NCBI GenBank assembly: GCA_021845555.1
Contig: JAJZVS010000264.1
Location: 1 to 5,514 of the forward strand
DNA from: Pseudomonadota bacterium
GTDB lineage: Bacteria > Pseudomonadota > Alphaproteobacteria > Acetobacterales > Acetobacteraceae
DNA: 5,514 nucleotides
Reading direction: 5' to 3'
Positions 1-5,514 of this stretch are shown in pieces. Below the pieces are notes generated by a model. It saw only the letters and a program-made list of their open reading frames with translations. It was not told the DNA's origin and did not search any database. Within the stretch, counting starts at the first letter, position 1. The number at the start of each line of letters is the position of its first letter. Made by a program: the position numbers and the translations under genes.

Positions 1-17
1 GGTCGCCCGGCGGCGGC

Positions 18-42
18 CCGGCCGGAGGTTTCGCCCGGCCGG
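18..42 (+). terminator. GC-rich hairpin, possible terminator of an upstream gene
   Basis: The self-complementary octamer CCGGCCGG occurs at 18-25 and again at 35-42, separated by the 9-base AGGTTTCGC, so it can fold into an 8-bp all-GC stem. On the + strand it is followed by TTAACCCGATTTC, which is AT-richer than its surroundings but is not a true T-run. It could be a weak intrinsic terminator for a gene reading in from the left. It could equally be a chance product of GC-rich intergenic DNA. No gene is visible in positions 1-80. Confidence 0.3.
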
Positions 43-80
43 TTAACCCGATTTCAACGCTTGCATGCTCTTATACCGCC

Positions 81-722
81 GTGACCCACCCAGCGCCCCA
101 TCCCCTGGCCGTGCGTTTCGCCCAGATCGTGGCGTTCCTGCTCCAAGGCATCGGGGAATGCGGCGCCCGGCGCCAGATCGCCGGGCCGCTGACGTTGCGG
201 CTGCAACGTCGGTTCAACAAGATGACCCGGCAGTTCGCCGCGCTGCTCGCGCATCTGGCGCAGTTCGGGGCGGACGCCCCGCGCCGCGCGTACCACCGCA
301 AGCAGCCGCTGCACGCCACCGACCCCCAGGACCCGGCCCAGGACCCGCTCCCGAACCCTCCCCAGGACTCACCCAAGCCCGCCGCCGCCCGCCGCCGCGC
401 GCCCCCGCTGTCGCACGCCGTGCGCGTGCCCAGCCGCCGCGCCTGGCTGACCGGCCTGAGCCTCAACATCAACGGCGCCGGCTCGCATCTGCAATACATG
501 CTGTACGATCCGGAGATGCAGGCCCTGCTCGCCGCCTCGCCCCGGCTGGTCGCACTGCTCCGCCCGCTCTGCCGGATGCTGTCGGTGGAATTTCCCCCCG
601 GCATCCTGCCGCCGCCCCCGCCGCGGGCGCCGCGCAAACCCCGTCCCCGCCGCTGGCGCGTGCCGCGGCGGGGCGATCTGCTGTTCCTGCTCCGCATGGG
701 CAAGCCGATTCCGGGAACCTGA
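81..722 (+). CDS. Conserved hypothetical basic, proline-rich protein (Acetobacteraceae-type)
   Basis: I cannot assign a function to this 213-residue protein. The start is GTG at 81. A second in-frame GTG at 111 (residue 11) is an alternative, and neither has a convincing Shine-Dalgarno. Third positions in this frame are strongly G/C-biased, and the overlapping frames give only P/R/G-rich low-complexity peptides, which supports this frame. Residues 11-63 look helical and amphipathic (VRFAQIVAFLLQG, then FNKMTRQFAALLAHLAQF). Residues 81-100 are a Pro/Gln/Asp linker and 100-120 are Arg-rich. Residues 117-172 are the best-conserved-looking block, with PSRRAWL, HLQYMLYDPEMQALL, LLRPLCRML and FPPGILPPP. 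The tail (180-198) is very basic. I see no signal peptide, clear membrane span or catalytic motif. From memory, this block resembles small multi-copy hypothetical proteins of Acetobacteraceae with DPEM-ALL and LLRPLCRML signatures. That is recollection, not a search. The gene converges on gatA. Confidence 0.72.
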   Translation: MTHPAPHPLAVRFAQIVAFLLQGIGECGARRQIAGPLTLRLQRRFNKMTRQFAALLAHLAQFGADAPRRAYHRKQPLHATDPQDPAQDPLPNPPQDSPKPAAARRRAPPLSHAVRVPSRRAWLTGLSLNINGAGSHLQYMLYDPEMQALLAASPRLVALLRPLCRMLSVEFPPGILPPPPPRAPRKPRPRRWRVPRRGDLLFLLRMGKPIPGT

Positions 723-726
723 TCGC

Positions 727-781
727 CGGGCGGGAATAGGCACGTCCATATTGTTACGGTATCATACCAAACGCCCGCCCG
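727..781. repeat. 8-bp inverted repeat flanking an AT-rich island
   Basis: CGGGCGGG (727-734) and its exact complement CCCGCCCG (774-781) bracket a 39-base segment that is far richer in A/T than anything nearby. The pair lies just after the stop codon of the hypothetical gene and 71 bases beyond the gatA stop. A bidirectional terminator for the two convergent genes would be expected here, but the loop is long and neither strand has a T-run. A terminator call is therefore weak. Confidence 0.35.
758..768. promoter_or_regulatory. GGTATCATACC palindrome in the convergent spacer
   Basis: The 11-mer GGTAT-C-ATACC is a perfect odd-length palindrome. It sits in an AT-rich run (about 745-771) within the 130-base spacer (723-852) between two genes that point at each other. 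The shape is that of a small operator half- or full-site for a dimeric repressor, but no promoter it would control is evident. I looked for -35/-10 pairs on both strands around it and found none with acceptable spacing. The rest of the spacer (782-852) is GC-rich, with a CCGCGCGCGG palindrome at 791-800 and no gene. Confidence 0.3.
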
Positions 782-852
782 CCGGGCCGTCCGCGCGCGG
801 GATGCCGTGCCACCGGCCGGATCGCGCCCCCGCTCCCAGCCGCCCCGGACCC

Positions 853-2331
853 TCAGCCCGCCGTCGCGTGCAGTCCCCCGAACCCGGCCGCCCGCTCCAG
901 CACCCCGCCCACCGCGAACACCGTCTCCTCGTCGAAGGCCCGCCCGATCACCTGCAACCCCAGCGGCAGCCCGTTCGCATCCAGCCCCGCCGGCACGCTG
1001 ATCGCCGGCACGCCGGCCAGATTCGCCGGCACGGTGAACACGTCGTTCAGATACATCGTCACCGGATCGTCCATCTTCTCCCCCTGCGCGAACGCGGCGG
1101 AGGGCGTGGTGGGCGTCAGCAGCGCATCCACCTGCCCGAACACGTCGGAGAAATCGCGCAGGATCAGCGCCCGCACCTTCTGCGCGCGCAAGTAGTACGC
1201 ATCGTAATAGCCCGCCGACAGCACATAGGTGCCGATCAGGATGCGCCGCCGCACCTCCGCCCCGAACCCCTCGGCGCGGGTACGCTCATACAGATCCCGC
1301 AGATCCTCCCCGCCGGACGCCCGCAGCCCGAACCGCACCCCGTCATAGCGCGCCAGATTGGAGGACGCCTCCGCCGGCGCCACGATGTAGTAAGTCGCCA
1401 GCCCGTATTTCGTGTGCGGCAGCGACACGTCCACCACCTCCGCCCCGGCCGCGCGCAGCCAGGCGATGCCCTGCTGCCACAGCGCGTCGATCTCCCCGGC
1501 CATCCCCTCGGCGCGGTATTCGCGCGGCACGCCGATCCGCAGCCCCTTCACCCCGCGCGCGCAGGCCGCCCGGAAATCCGGCACCGCAACGTCGGCGGAG
1601 GTCGAATCCTTCGGGTCATGCCCCGCCATCGACCCCAGCAGGATCGCGCAATCCTCCACCGTCCGCGCGAACGGCCCCGGATGATCCAGCGAGGAGGCGA
1701 ACGCCACCACCCCCCAGCGCGAGCACCGCCCATAGGTCGGCTTGATCCCGACGATCCCGCAGAACGACGAAGGCTGGCGGATCGACCCGCCGGTATCCGT
1801 CCCGGTCGCGCCCATCGCCAGCCGCGCCGCCACCGCCGCGGCGGATCCGCCGGAAGACCCGCCCGGCACCAGCACCGCGTCAGGATCCTGCCGCCGCGTC
1901 CACGGATTCGCCACCGGCCCGAAGGCCGAGGTCATGTTGGAAGAGCCCATCGCGAACTCGTCCAGATTCGCCTTGCCCAGAAACACCGCCCCGTCGCGCA
2001 GCAGGTTGGCGGTCACGGTGCTCTCATACGGCGGCACGAACGGAGACAGGATGTGGCTGCCCGCTGTGGTCCGCACGCCGGCGGTGCAGAACAGATCCTT
2101 GATCGCCAGCGGAATCCCCGTCAGTGCCCGCGCCTCCCCGCGCGCCAGTGCCGCGTCGGCGGCGTCCGCCTGCGCCAGCGCGGCCTCGCCCGTCACGGTG
2201 ATGAACGCGTTCAGCCGCGGATTGCGCGCGCCGATCGCCGCCAGATGCGCCTCGGTCAGCGCGCGGGCGGTGAAGTCGCCCCGGCGCAGCCCGTCGGCGG
2301 CGGCGGCGATCGTCAGGTCGGTCAGCATCAT
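853..2331 (-). CDS. gatA: Aspartyl/glutamyl-tRNA amidotransferase subunit A (GatA)
   Basis: GatA is the glutaminase subunit of cytoplasmic GatCAB. It releases ammonia from Gln (or Asn), which GatB uses to convert Glu-tRNA(Gln) and/or Asp-tRNA(Asn) to the correct amide form. The 492-residue product has the full amidase-signature fold at normal length. The Ser-cisSer-Lys triad is intact: K78 in the IPLAIKDL motif, S159 in PGGSSGGSAAA, and nucleophile S183 in GTDTGGSIRQP. S159 and S183 are 24 residues apart, as in known GatA proteins. Other family motifs are NPW (142-144), GIKPTYGR (195-202), AEASSNLARYDGVRFG (320-335) and GVPAISVPAG (440-449). The ATG at 2331 overlaps the gatC stop as ATGA, so translation is probably coupled. 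A second ATG follows immediately at 2328. The stop is TGA at 853-855. gatB does not follow; a convergent hypothetical gene does. Confidence 0.98.
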   Translation of the reverse strand: MMLTDLTIAAAADGLRRGDFTARALTEAHLAAIGARNPRLNAFITVTGEAALAQADAADAALARGEARALTGIPLAIKDLFCTAGVRTTAGSHILSPFVPPYESTVTANLLRDGAVFLGKANLDEFAMGSSNMTSAFGPVANPWTRRQDPDAVLVPGGSSGGSAAAVAARLAMGATGTDTGGSIRQPSSFCGIVGIKPTYGRCSRWGVVAFASSLDHPGPFARTVEDCAILLGSMAGHDPKDSTSADVAVPDFRAACARGVKGLRIGVPREYRAEGMAGEIDALWQQGIAWLRAAGAEVVDVSLPHTKYGLATYYIVAPAEASSNLARYDGVRFGLRASGGEDLRDLYERTRAEGFGAEVRRRILIGTYVLSAGYYDAYYLRAQKVRALILRDFSDVFGQVDALLTPTTPSAAFAQGEKMDDPVTMYLNDVFTVPANLAGVPAISVPAGLDANGLPLGLQVIGRAFDEETVFAVGGVLERAAGFGGLHATAG

Positions 2332-2615
2332 TCCACCACCTTCGGCACGGCGTAGAAATCGCCGATCCGCTCCGGCGCGTTGGCCAGCACCTGTTCGGCA
2401 TAGCCGCCGTCGGTCACTACGTCTTCCCGCATCGGCAGGGCGCGCAGCGCGGCGCCGGCCAGCGGTTCGATCCCGTCCACGTTCACCTCGTTCAGTTGCT
2501 CGATCCAGCCCAGGATCGCGTTCATCTCGGCCTGCAGCCGCGGCACTTCGTCCTCCGTCACCCGGATGCGGGCGAGCGCGGCAATGCGACGGACCGTCGC
2601 GGGATCGAGCGACAT
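2328..2615 (-). CDS. gatC: Aspartyl/glutamyl-tRNA amidotransferase subunit C (GatC)
   Basis: This 95-residue protein is the small stabilising subunit of GatCAB, which wraps the GatA-GatB interface. It has the complete family pattern: an N-terminal helix VRRIAALARIRVTEDEV (8-24), a second helix AEMNAILGWIEQLNEVN, a central Glu-Pro (IEPL), and the C-terminal signature MREDVVTDGGYAEQVLANAPE ending DFYAVPKVVE. The start is ATG at 2615 (MSLDPATV). An AAAAGGA ribosome-binding sequence (minus strand, 2632-2626) lies 10 bases upstream, slightly farther than ideal. A longer in-frame opening reaches back into ruvX, but it lacks family similarity there and would overlap the divergent gene. gatC is the first gene of the gatC-gatA operon and its TGA overlaps the gatA start codon. 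Confidence 0.97.
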   Translation of the reverse strand: MSLDPATVRRIAALARIRVTEDEVPRLQAEMNAILGWIEQLNEVNVDGIEPLAGAALRALPMREDVVTDGGYAEQVLANAPERIGDFYAVPKVVE

Positions 2616-2664
2616 GGCGGGCAAGTCCTTTTGTCGGGAACGGCGCCGGACCATAACGGCGCCC
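2616..2664. promoter_or_regulatory. Divergent gatC / ruvX promoter region
   Basis: These 49 bases separate the start codons of gatC (-) and ruvX (+), so both transcription units must start here or within each other's coding sequence. For ruvX a weak sigma-70-like pair is visible: TTGTCG at 2631-2636 and CATAAC at 2652-2657, spaced 15 bases. It would place transcription start almost at the ATG, giving a leaderless or near-leaderless message. That fits the lack of a Shine-Dalgarno before ruvX. For gatC only weak candidates exist, for example TTATGG then GACAAA on the minus strand, plus the AAAAGGA ribosome-binding sequence. The promoter assignments are inference; the divergent geometry is seen directly. 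Confidence 0.5.
2639..2663. repeat. Direct repeat AACGGCGCC in the divergent spacer
   Basis: AACGGCGCC occurs at 2639-2647 and 2655-2663, exactly 16 bases apart start to start. Each copy contains the palindrome GGCGCC, so the pair can also form a 6-bp hairpin with a 10-base loop. The second copy overlaps the candidate ruvX -10 and abuts its start codon. It could be an operator or a chance repeat in GC-rich DNA. Confidence 0.45.
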
Positions 2665-3174
2665 ATGCCCCTGTTCAACCTGACCGACCTGACCGCCCGC
2701 CTCGGCCGCGAGGACCGGCTGCTCGGCATCGACCCCGGCAGCAAGACGATCGGCCTCGCCCTGTCGGACGTGCGCCGGACTCTGGCCAGCCCCTATGGCA
2801 GCCTCAAGCGCGCCAAGCTGCGCGCCAACGCCGCCGAGATCGCGGCGATCGCGCGCAAGGAGGGGGCGGGAGGCCTGGTGGTCGGCTTGCCGCTGGCGAT
2901 GGACGGCAGTTTCGGCCCGGCCGCGCAGGCCGCGCGCGACTGGGCGGAGGCGCTGTCGGAGGCCACCGGCCTGCCGGCGGCGATGCAGGACGAACGCCTG
3001 TCGTCGGCCGCCGCCAACCGGTTCCTGATCGACCGCGCCGACCTCAGCCGCGCCAAGCGCGCCGAGGCGGTGGACCGGCTGGCCGCCGCGGTGATCCTGC
3101 AAGCCGCGCTGGACGCGGCCTCCCACGCGGCGGCCGGGAGTGCGGGCGCGGGAGACTCCCGCCCCAAGCCGTGA
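2665..3174 (+). CDS. ruvX: RuvX/YqgF family RNase H-fold nuclease (pre-16S rRNA processing / putative Holliday junction resolvase)
   Basis: This 169-residue protein belongs to the YqgF/RuvX family. Members are proposed to process the 16S rRNA 5' or 3' end and/or to resolve Holliday junctions, depending on the organism. The expected acidic residues are present: D23 in GIDPGSKTIGLALSD (21-35), E110 in QDERLSS (108-114), and D137 in VDRLAAAVILQ (136-146). The GLPL motif is at 74-77. The stretch RRTLASPYGSL is typical of the family. The start chosen is ATG 2665 (MPLFNLTDL), which fits the usual N-terminus. An in-frame ATG at 2614 would add 17 residues and overlap the gatC start codon, so it is less likely. 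The last 16 or so residues (Ala/Gly-rich, then SRPKP) are a variable tail. The gene ends TGA and is immediately followed by an in-frame TAA. It is divergent from gatC and probably co-transcribed with valS. Confidence 0.95.
   Translation: MPLFNLTDLTARLGREDRLLGIDPGSKTIGLALSDVRRTLASPYGSLKRAKLRANAAEIAAIARKEGAGGLVVGLPLAMDGSFGPAAQAARDWAEALSEATGLPAAMQDERLSSAAANRFLIDRADLSRAKRAEAVDRLAAAVILQAALDAASHAAAGSAGAGDSRPKP
3135..3162 (+). other. Two mutually exclusive hairpins at the ruvX 3' end
   Basis: CGGGAGT (3135-3141) is the exact complement of ACTCCCG (3155-3161), giving a 7-bp stem with a 13-base loop. A second stem, GCGGGA (3148-3153) with TCCCGC (3157-3162), uses the same 3' arm and a 3-base loop. 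Both lie inside the last codons of ruvX, about 55 bases before valS. No T-run follows, so an intrinsic terminator is unlikely. An RNA role is possible but unproven. Confidence 0.3.
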
Positions 3175-3216
3175 TAAGCGCGGCCTTCCGCCCGCCGCGA
3201 CCAACGACCGGACCCC

Positions 3217-5514
3217 ATGCTGGACAAAACCTACGACCCCGCCGCCACCGAAACCCGCCTCTATGAGGGCTGGGAACGCGCGGGCGCCTTTGCCTGCGAC
3301 CCGGCCTCCGCCGCGTCGCCCTTCACCATCATGATCCCGCCGCCCAACGTGACGGGCAGCCTGCACATGGGCCACGCGCTGACCTTCACCGTGCAGGACG
3401 CGCTGGTGCGGTTCCGCCGCATGCAGGGCCGCGACGTGCTGTGGCAGCCGGGCACCGACCACGCCGGCATCGCCACCCAGATGGTGGTGGAACGCCTGCT
3501 GGCCGAGCAGGGCACCACGCGGCGCGACCTCGGGCGGGAGAAGTTCCTCGAACGGGTCTGGCAGTGGAAGGCGGAATCGGGCGGCACCATCACGCGGCAG
3601 TTGCGCCGGCTTGGCGCCTCGCTCGATTGGCCGCGCGAGCGCTTCACCATGGACGCCGGACTTTCGGCGGCGGTGCGCGAGACCTTCGTCACCCTGTTCC
3701 GCCAGGGCCTGATCTATCGCGACCGCAGGCTGGTGAACTGGGACCCCAAGTTCCAGAGCGCGATCTCCGACCTCGAGGTGGAGGCCCGTGAGATCAAGGG
3801 CCACCTCTGGCACATCCGCTACCCGATCGAGGGCCAGCCGGACCGTTTCATCACCGTCGCCACCACCCGGCCGGAGACGATGCTGGGCGATACCGCGGTG
3901 GCGGTGCATCCCACCGATCCGCGCTGGCGCGACCTGATCGGCCAGCGCGCCGTGCTGCCGCTGGTCGGACGGCCGATCCCGATCGTGGGCGACGAGCACT
4001 CGGATCCTGAGAAAGGCTCGGGTGCGGTGAAGATCACCCCCGCGCACGACTTCAACGATTTCGCCGTGGGCCAGCGCCACGACCTGCCGATGCCCTCGGT
4101 GCTGGACCGCGAGGCGCTGGTGACGCTGGCGGAAATCGCCGATGCGATGGCGCCGGTGGAAGGCATCGCCGATCCCGACTTCCTGCGCGCCCTGGAAGGC
4201 CAGAGCCGCGAGTCCGCGCGCGCCGCGATCGTCGCCGAGCTCGACCGCCTCGGCCTGCTGGAAAAGACCGAGCCGCACACGCATCAGGTGCCGCACGGCG
4301 ACCGCTCCGGCGTGGCGATCGAGCCGCTGCTGACCACGCAATGGTTCTGCAACGCCGCGGTCCTGGCCAAGCCCGCGATCGCGGCGGTGGAGAGCGGGCG
4401 CACGCAGTTCGTGCCGAAGCAGTGGGAGAACACGTTCTTCGCGTGGCTGCGCGACATCCAGCCCTGGTGCATCTCCCGCCAGCTCTGGTGGGGGCATCGG
4501 ATCCCGGCGTGGTACGGCCCGGACGGGCAGGTGTTCGTCGCCGCCGACGAGGCCGGCGCAGCGGCGCAGGCGCGCGAAGCCTATGGCGCGGAGGTGGCGC
4601 TGACGCAGGACGAGGACGTGCTGGACACCTGGTTCAGCTCCGGCCTCTGGCCGTTCTCCACCCTCGGCTGGCCGGAACCCACGGCCGAACTCGCGCGCTA
4701 CTACCCGACCGACGTGCTGGTGACGGGCTTCGACATCATCTTCTTCTGGGTCGCCCGGATGATGATGCTCGGCCTGCACATGCGCGGGGAGGTGCCGTTC
4801 CGCACGGTGTACATCCACGGCCTGGTGCGCGACGAGCGCGGCCAGAAGATGTCGAAATCCAAGGGCAACATCATCGACCCGCTGGAGCTGATCGACCGGT
4901 TCGGGGCGGACGCCCTGCGCTTCACCATCTGCGCGCTGACCGGGCCGGGGCGCGACGTGAAGCTGGGGGCGGCACGGGTGGAAAGCTACCGCAGCTTCGT
5001 CACCAAGCTGTGGAACGCCGCGCGCTTCTGCGAGATGAACGGGATCCGCCCGGACCCTGGCTTCGACCCCGCGCGCGCGACGCTGCCGCTGACCCGCTGG
5101 CTGCTGGACGCCGCCAACCAGGCGATCACCGAGGCCACCGCCGCGCTCGACGCCTATCGCTTCGACGACTACGCGAGCGCCGGTTATCGTTTCACCTGGA
5201 ACACCTACTGCGACTGGTTCCTGGAGTTCGCCAAGCCGGCGCTGGCCGAGGGCGACACGCCGGCGGCCAACGAAGTGCGCGCCACGGCGGCGCATGTGCT
5301 CGGGATCATCCTGCGCCTGCTGCATCCGGCGATGCCGTTCGTGACGGAAGAACTGTGGGACCGGTTCGGCTACGGCGCGCCGTGCAGCCTGATCCGCGCC
5401 CCCTGGCCGGTGCCCGCCGCGATGGCGGATGCCGCGGACGCGCGGGCCGAACTCGATTGGGTGGTGCGGCTGATTTCCGAGGTACGCACCATGCGCGCGG
5501 AGATGAACGTGCCC
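3217..5514 (+). CDS. valS: Valyl-tRNA synthetase (ValRS), C-terminus cut off by window edge
   Basis: ValRS is a class I aminoacyl-tRNA synthetase that charges tRNA(Val) in the cytoplasm and hydrolyses mischarged Thr-tRNA(Val). 766 residues are present and remain open to the last base. Bacterial ValRS usually runs to roughly 880-950, so the end of the anticodon-binding region and the C-terminal coiled coil lie outside. Visible landmarks are PPPNVTGSLHMGH (41-53, HIGH motif HMGH 50-53), the CP1 editing domain with TTRPETMLGD (216-225) and KITPAHDFND (272-281), WCISRQLWWGHRIPAWY (417-433), DTWFSSGLWP (470-479), GFDIIFFWVARM (504-515), KMSKS (544-548), WNTYCDWFLEF (661-671) and HPAMPFVTEELW (703-714). 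The editing residues R218, K272, T274, D278 and D281 look intact by comparison with my memory of Thermus ValRS. Between editing and core, residues 297-340 are a more divergent segment. The ATG at 3217 is the first possible start after the ruvX stop. Only a weak CCGGA (3208-3212) precedes it. Confidence 0.98.
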   Translation, partial: MLDKTYDPAATETRLYEGWERAGAFACDPASAASPFTIMIPPPNVTGSLHMGHALTFTVQDALVRFRRMQGRDVLWQPGTDHAGIATQMVVERLLAEQGTTRRDLGREKFLERVWQWKAESGGTITRQLRRLGASLDWPRERFTMDAGLSAAVRETFVTLFRQGLIYRDRRLVNWDPKFQSAISDLEVEAREIKGHLWHIRYPIEGQPDRFITVATTRPETMLGDTAVAVHPTDPRWRDLIGQRAVLPLVGRPIPIVGDEHSDPEKGSGAVKITPAHDFNDFAVGQRHDLPMPSVLDREALVTLAEIADAMAPVEGIADPDFLRALEGQSRESARAAIVAELDRLGLLEKTEPHTHQVPHGDRSGVAIEPLLTTQWFCNAAVLAKPAIAAVESGRTQFVPKQWENTFFAWLRDIQPWCISRQLWWGHRIPAWYGPDGQVFVAADEAGAAAQAREAYGAEVALTQDEDVLDTWFSSGLWPFSTLGWPEPTAELARYYPTDVLVTGFDIIFFWVARMMMLGLHMRGEVPFRTVYIHGLVRDERGQKMSKSKGNIIDPLELIDRFGADALRFTICALTGPGRDVKLGAARVESYRSFVTKLWNAARFCEMNGIRPDPGFDPARATLPLTRWLLDAANQAITEATAALDAYRFDDYASAGYRFTWNTYCDWFLEFAKPALAEGDTPAANEVRATAAHVLGIILRLLHPAMPFVTEELWDRFGYGAPCSLIRAPWPVPAAMADAADARAELDWVVRLISEVRTMRAEMNVP

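Noticed and set aside
71..76. TTATAC as a -10 box for the hypothetical gene.
   Set aside because: It is 4 bases from the GTG start and no -35 sits at suitable spacing. It would be plausible only if the real start is the GTG at 111, which I cannot decide.
65..739. Alternative reading frames over the left gene (plus 65-739 and minus 71-703).
   Set aside because: Both give low-complexity P/R/A/G-rich peptides. The 81-722 frame has a varied composition, helical segments and strong G/C third positions.
751..2355. A 534-codon plus-strand reading frame starting with TTG near the AT-rich palindrome.
   Set aside because: It is entirely antisense to gatA, is His/Arg/Pro-rich without motifs, and gatA is certain on the other strand.
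3148..3162. GC hairpin at the ruvX end as an intrinsic terminator separating ruvX from valS.
   Set aside because: It lies within the coding sequence, has no following T-run, and valS follows closely on the same strand, so co-transcription is the simpler reading.
2496..3266. A 256-codon plus-strand frame overlapping gatC, ruvX and the valS start.
   Set aside because: It is a frame-shifted shadow of ruvX: the product is Arg/Gly/Pro-rich with no motif, and RuvX motifs lie in the other frame.
2332..5325. A nearly 1000-codon stop-free minus-strand reading frame continuous with gatA, antisense to ruvX and valS.
   Set aside because: Long antisense openings are expected opposite strongly GC-biased genes. 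The peptide is His/Arg/Gly/Gln-rich with no family motif, while the opposite strand carries unmistakable ValRS and RuvX. The gatC stop/start overlap fixes the real gatA start at 2331.

Overview
The window reads as a chromosomal, housekeeping stretch of a high-GC alphaproteobacterium. The strongly G/C-biased third codon positions, the character of the GatA, GatC, RuvX and ValRS proteins, and an orphan basic protein resembling small hypothetical proteins I recall from Acetobacteraceae point to Rhodospirillales, probably Acetobacteraceae. That placement is inference from protein character, not from a search.

Layout, left to right. Positions 1-80 are non-coding and hold a GC-rich hairpin (18-42) that may end a gene lying upstream of the window. 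Positions 81-722 (+) encode an uncharacterised 213-residue basic, proline-rich protein. Positions 723-852 separate this gene from the convergent gatA and contain a conspicuous AT-rich island with a GGTATCATACC palindrome. Positions 853-2331 (-) are gatA and 2328-2615 (-) are gatC, joined by an ATGA stop/start overlap, so they form a gatC-gatA operon. A 49-base divergent spacer (2616-2664) carries a 9-base direct repeat. Positions 2665-3174 (+) are ruvX (yqgF). After 42 bases valS follows in the same direction and the same frame, from 3217, and runs off the right edge after 766 codons.

Functionally, GatC and GatA are two of the three subunits of the amidotransferase that corrects Glu-tRNA(Gln) and/or Asp-tRNA(Asn). 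ValRS charges and proofreads tRNA(Val). RuvX is an RNase H-fold nuclease proposed to act in 16S rRNA 3'-end processing and/or Holliday junction resolution. The right three quarters of the window is therefore a translation-related cluster organised around one small divergent promoter region. gatB is not in the window.

I found no mobile element, CRISPR array, tRNA/rRNA gene or defence-like system. The most open questions are the orphan protein at the left, the AT-rich palindrome between convergent genes, and the repeat in the gatC/ruvX spacer. I do not see evidence for an undescribed multi-gene system here.
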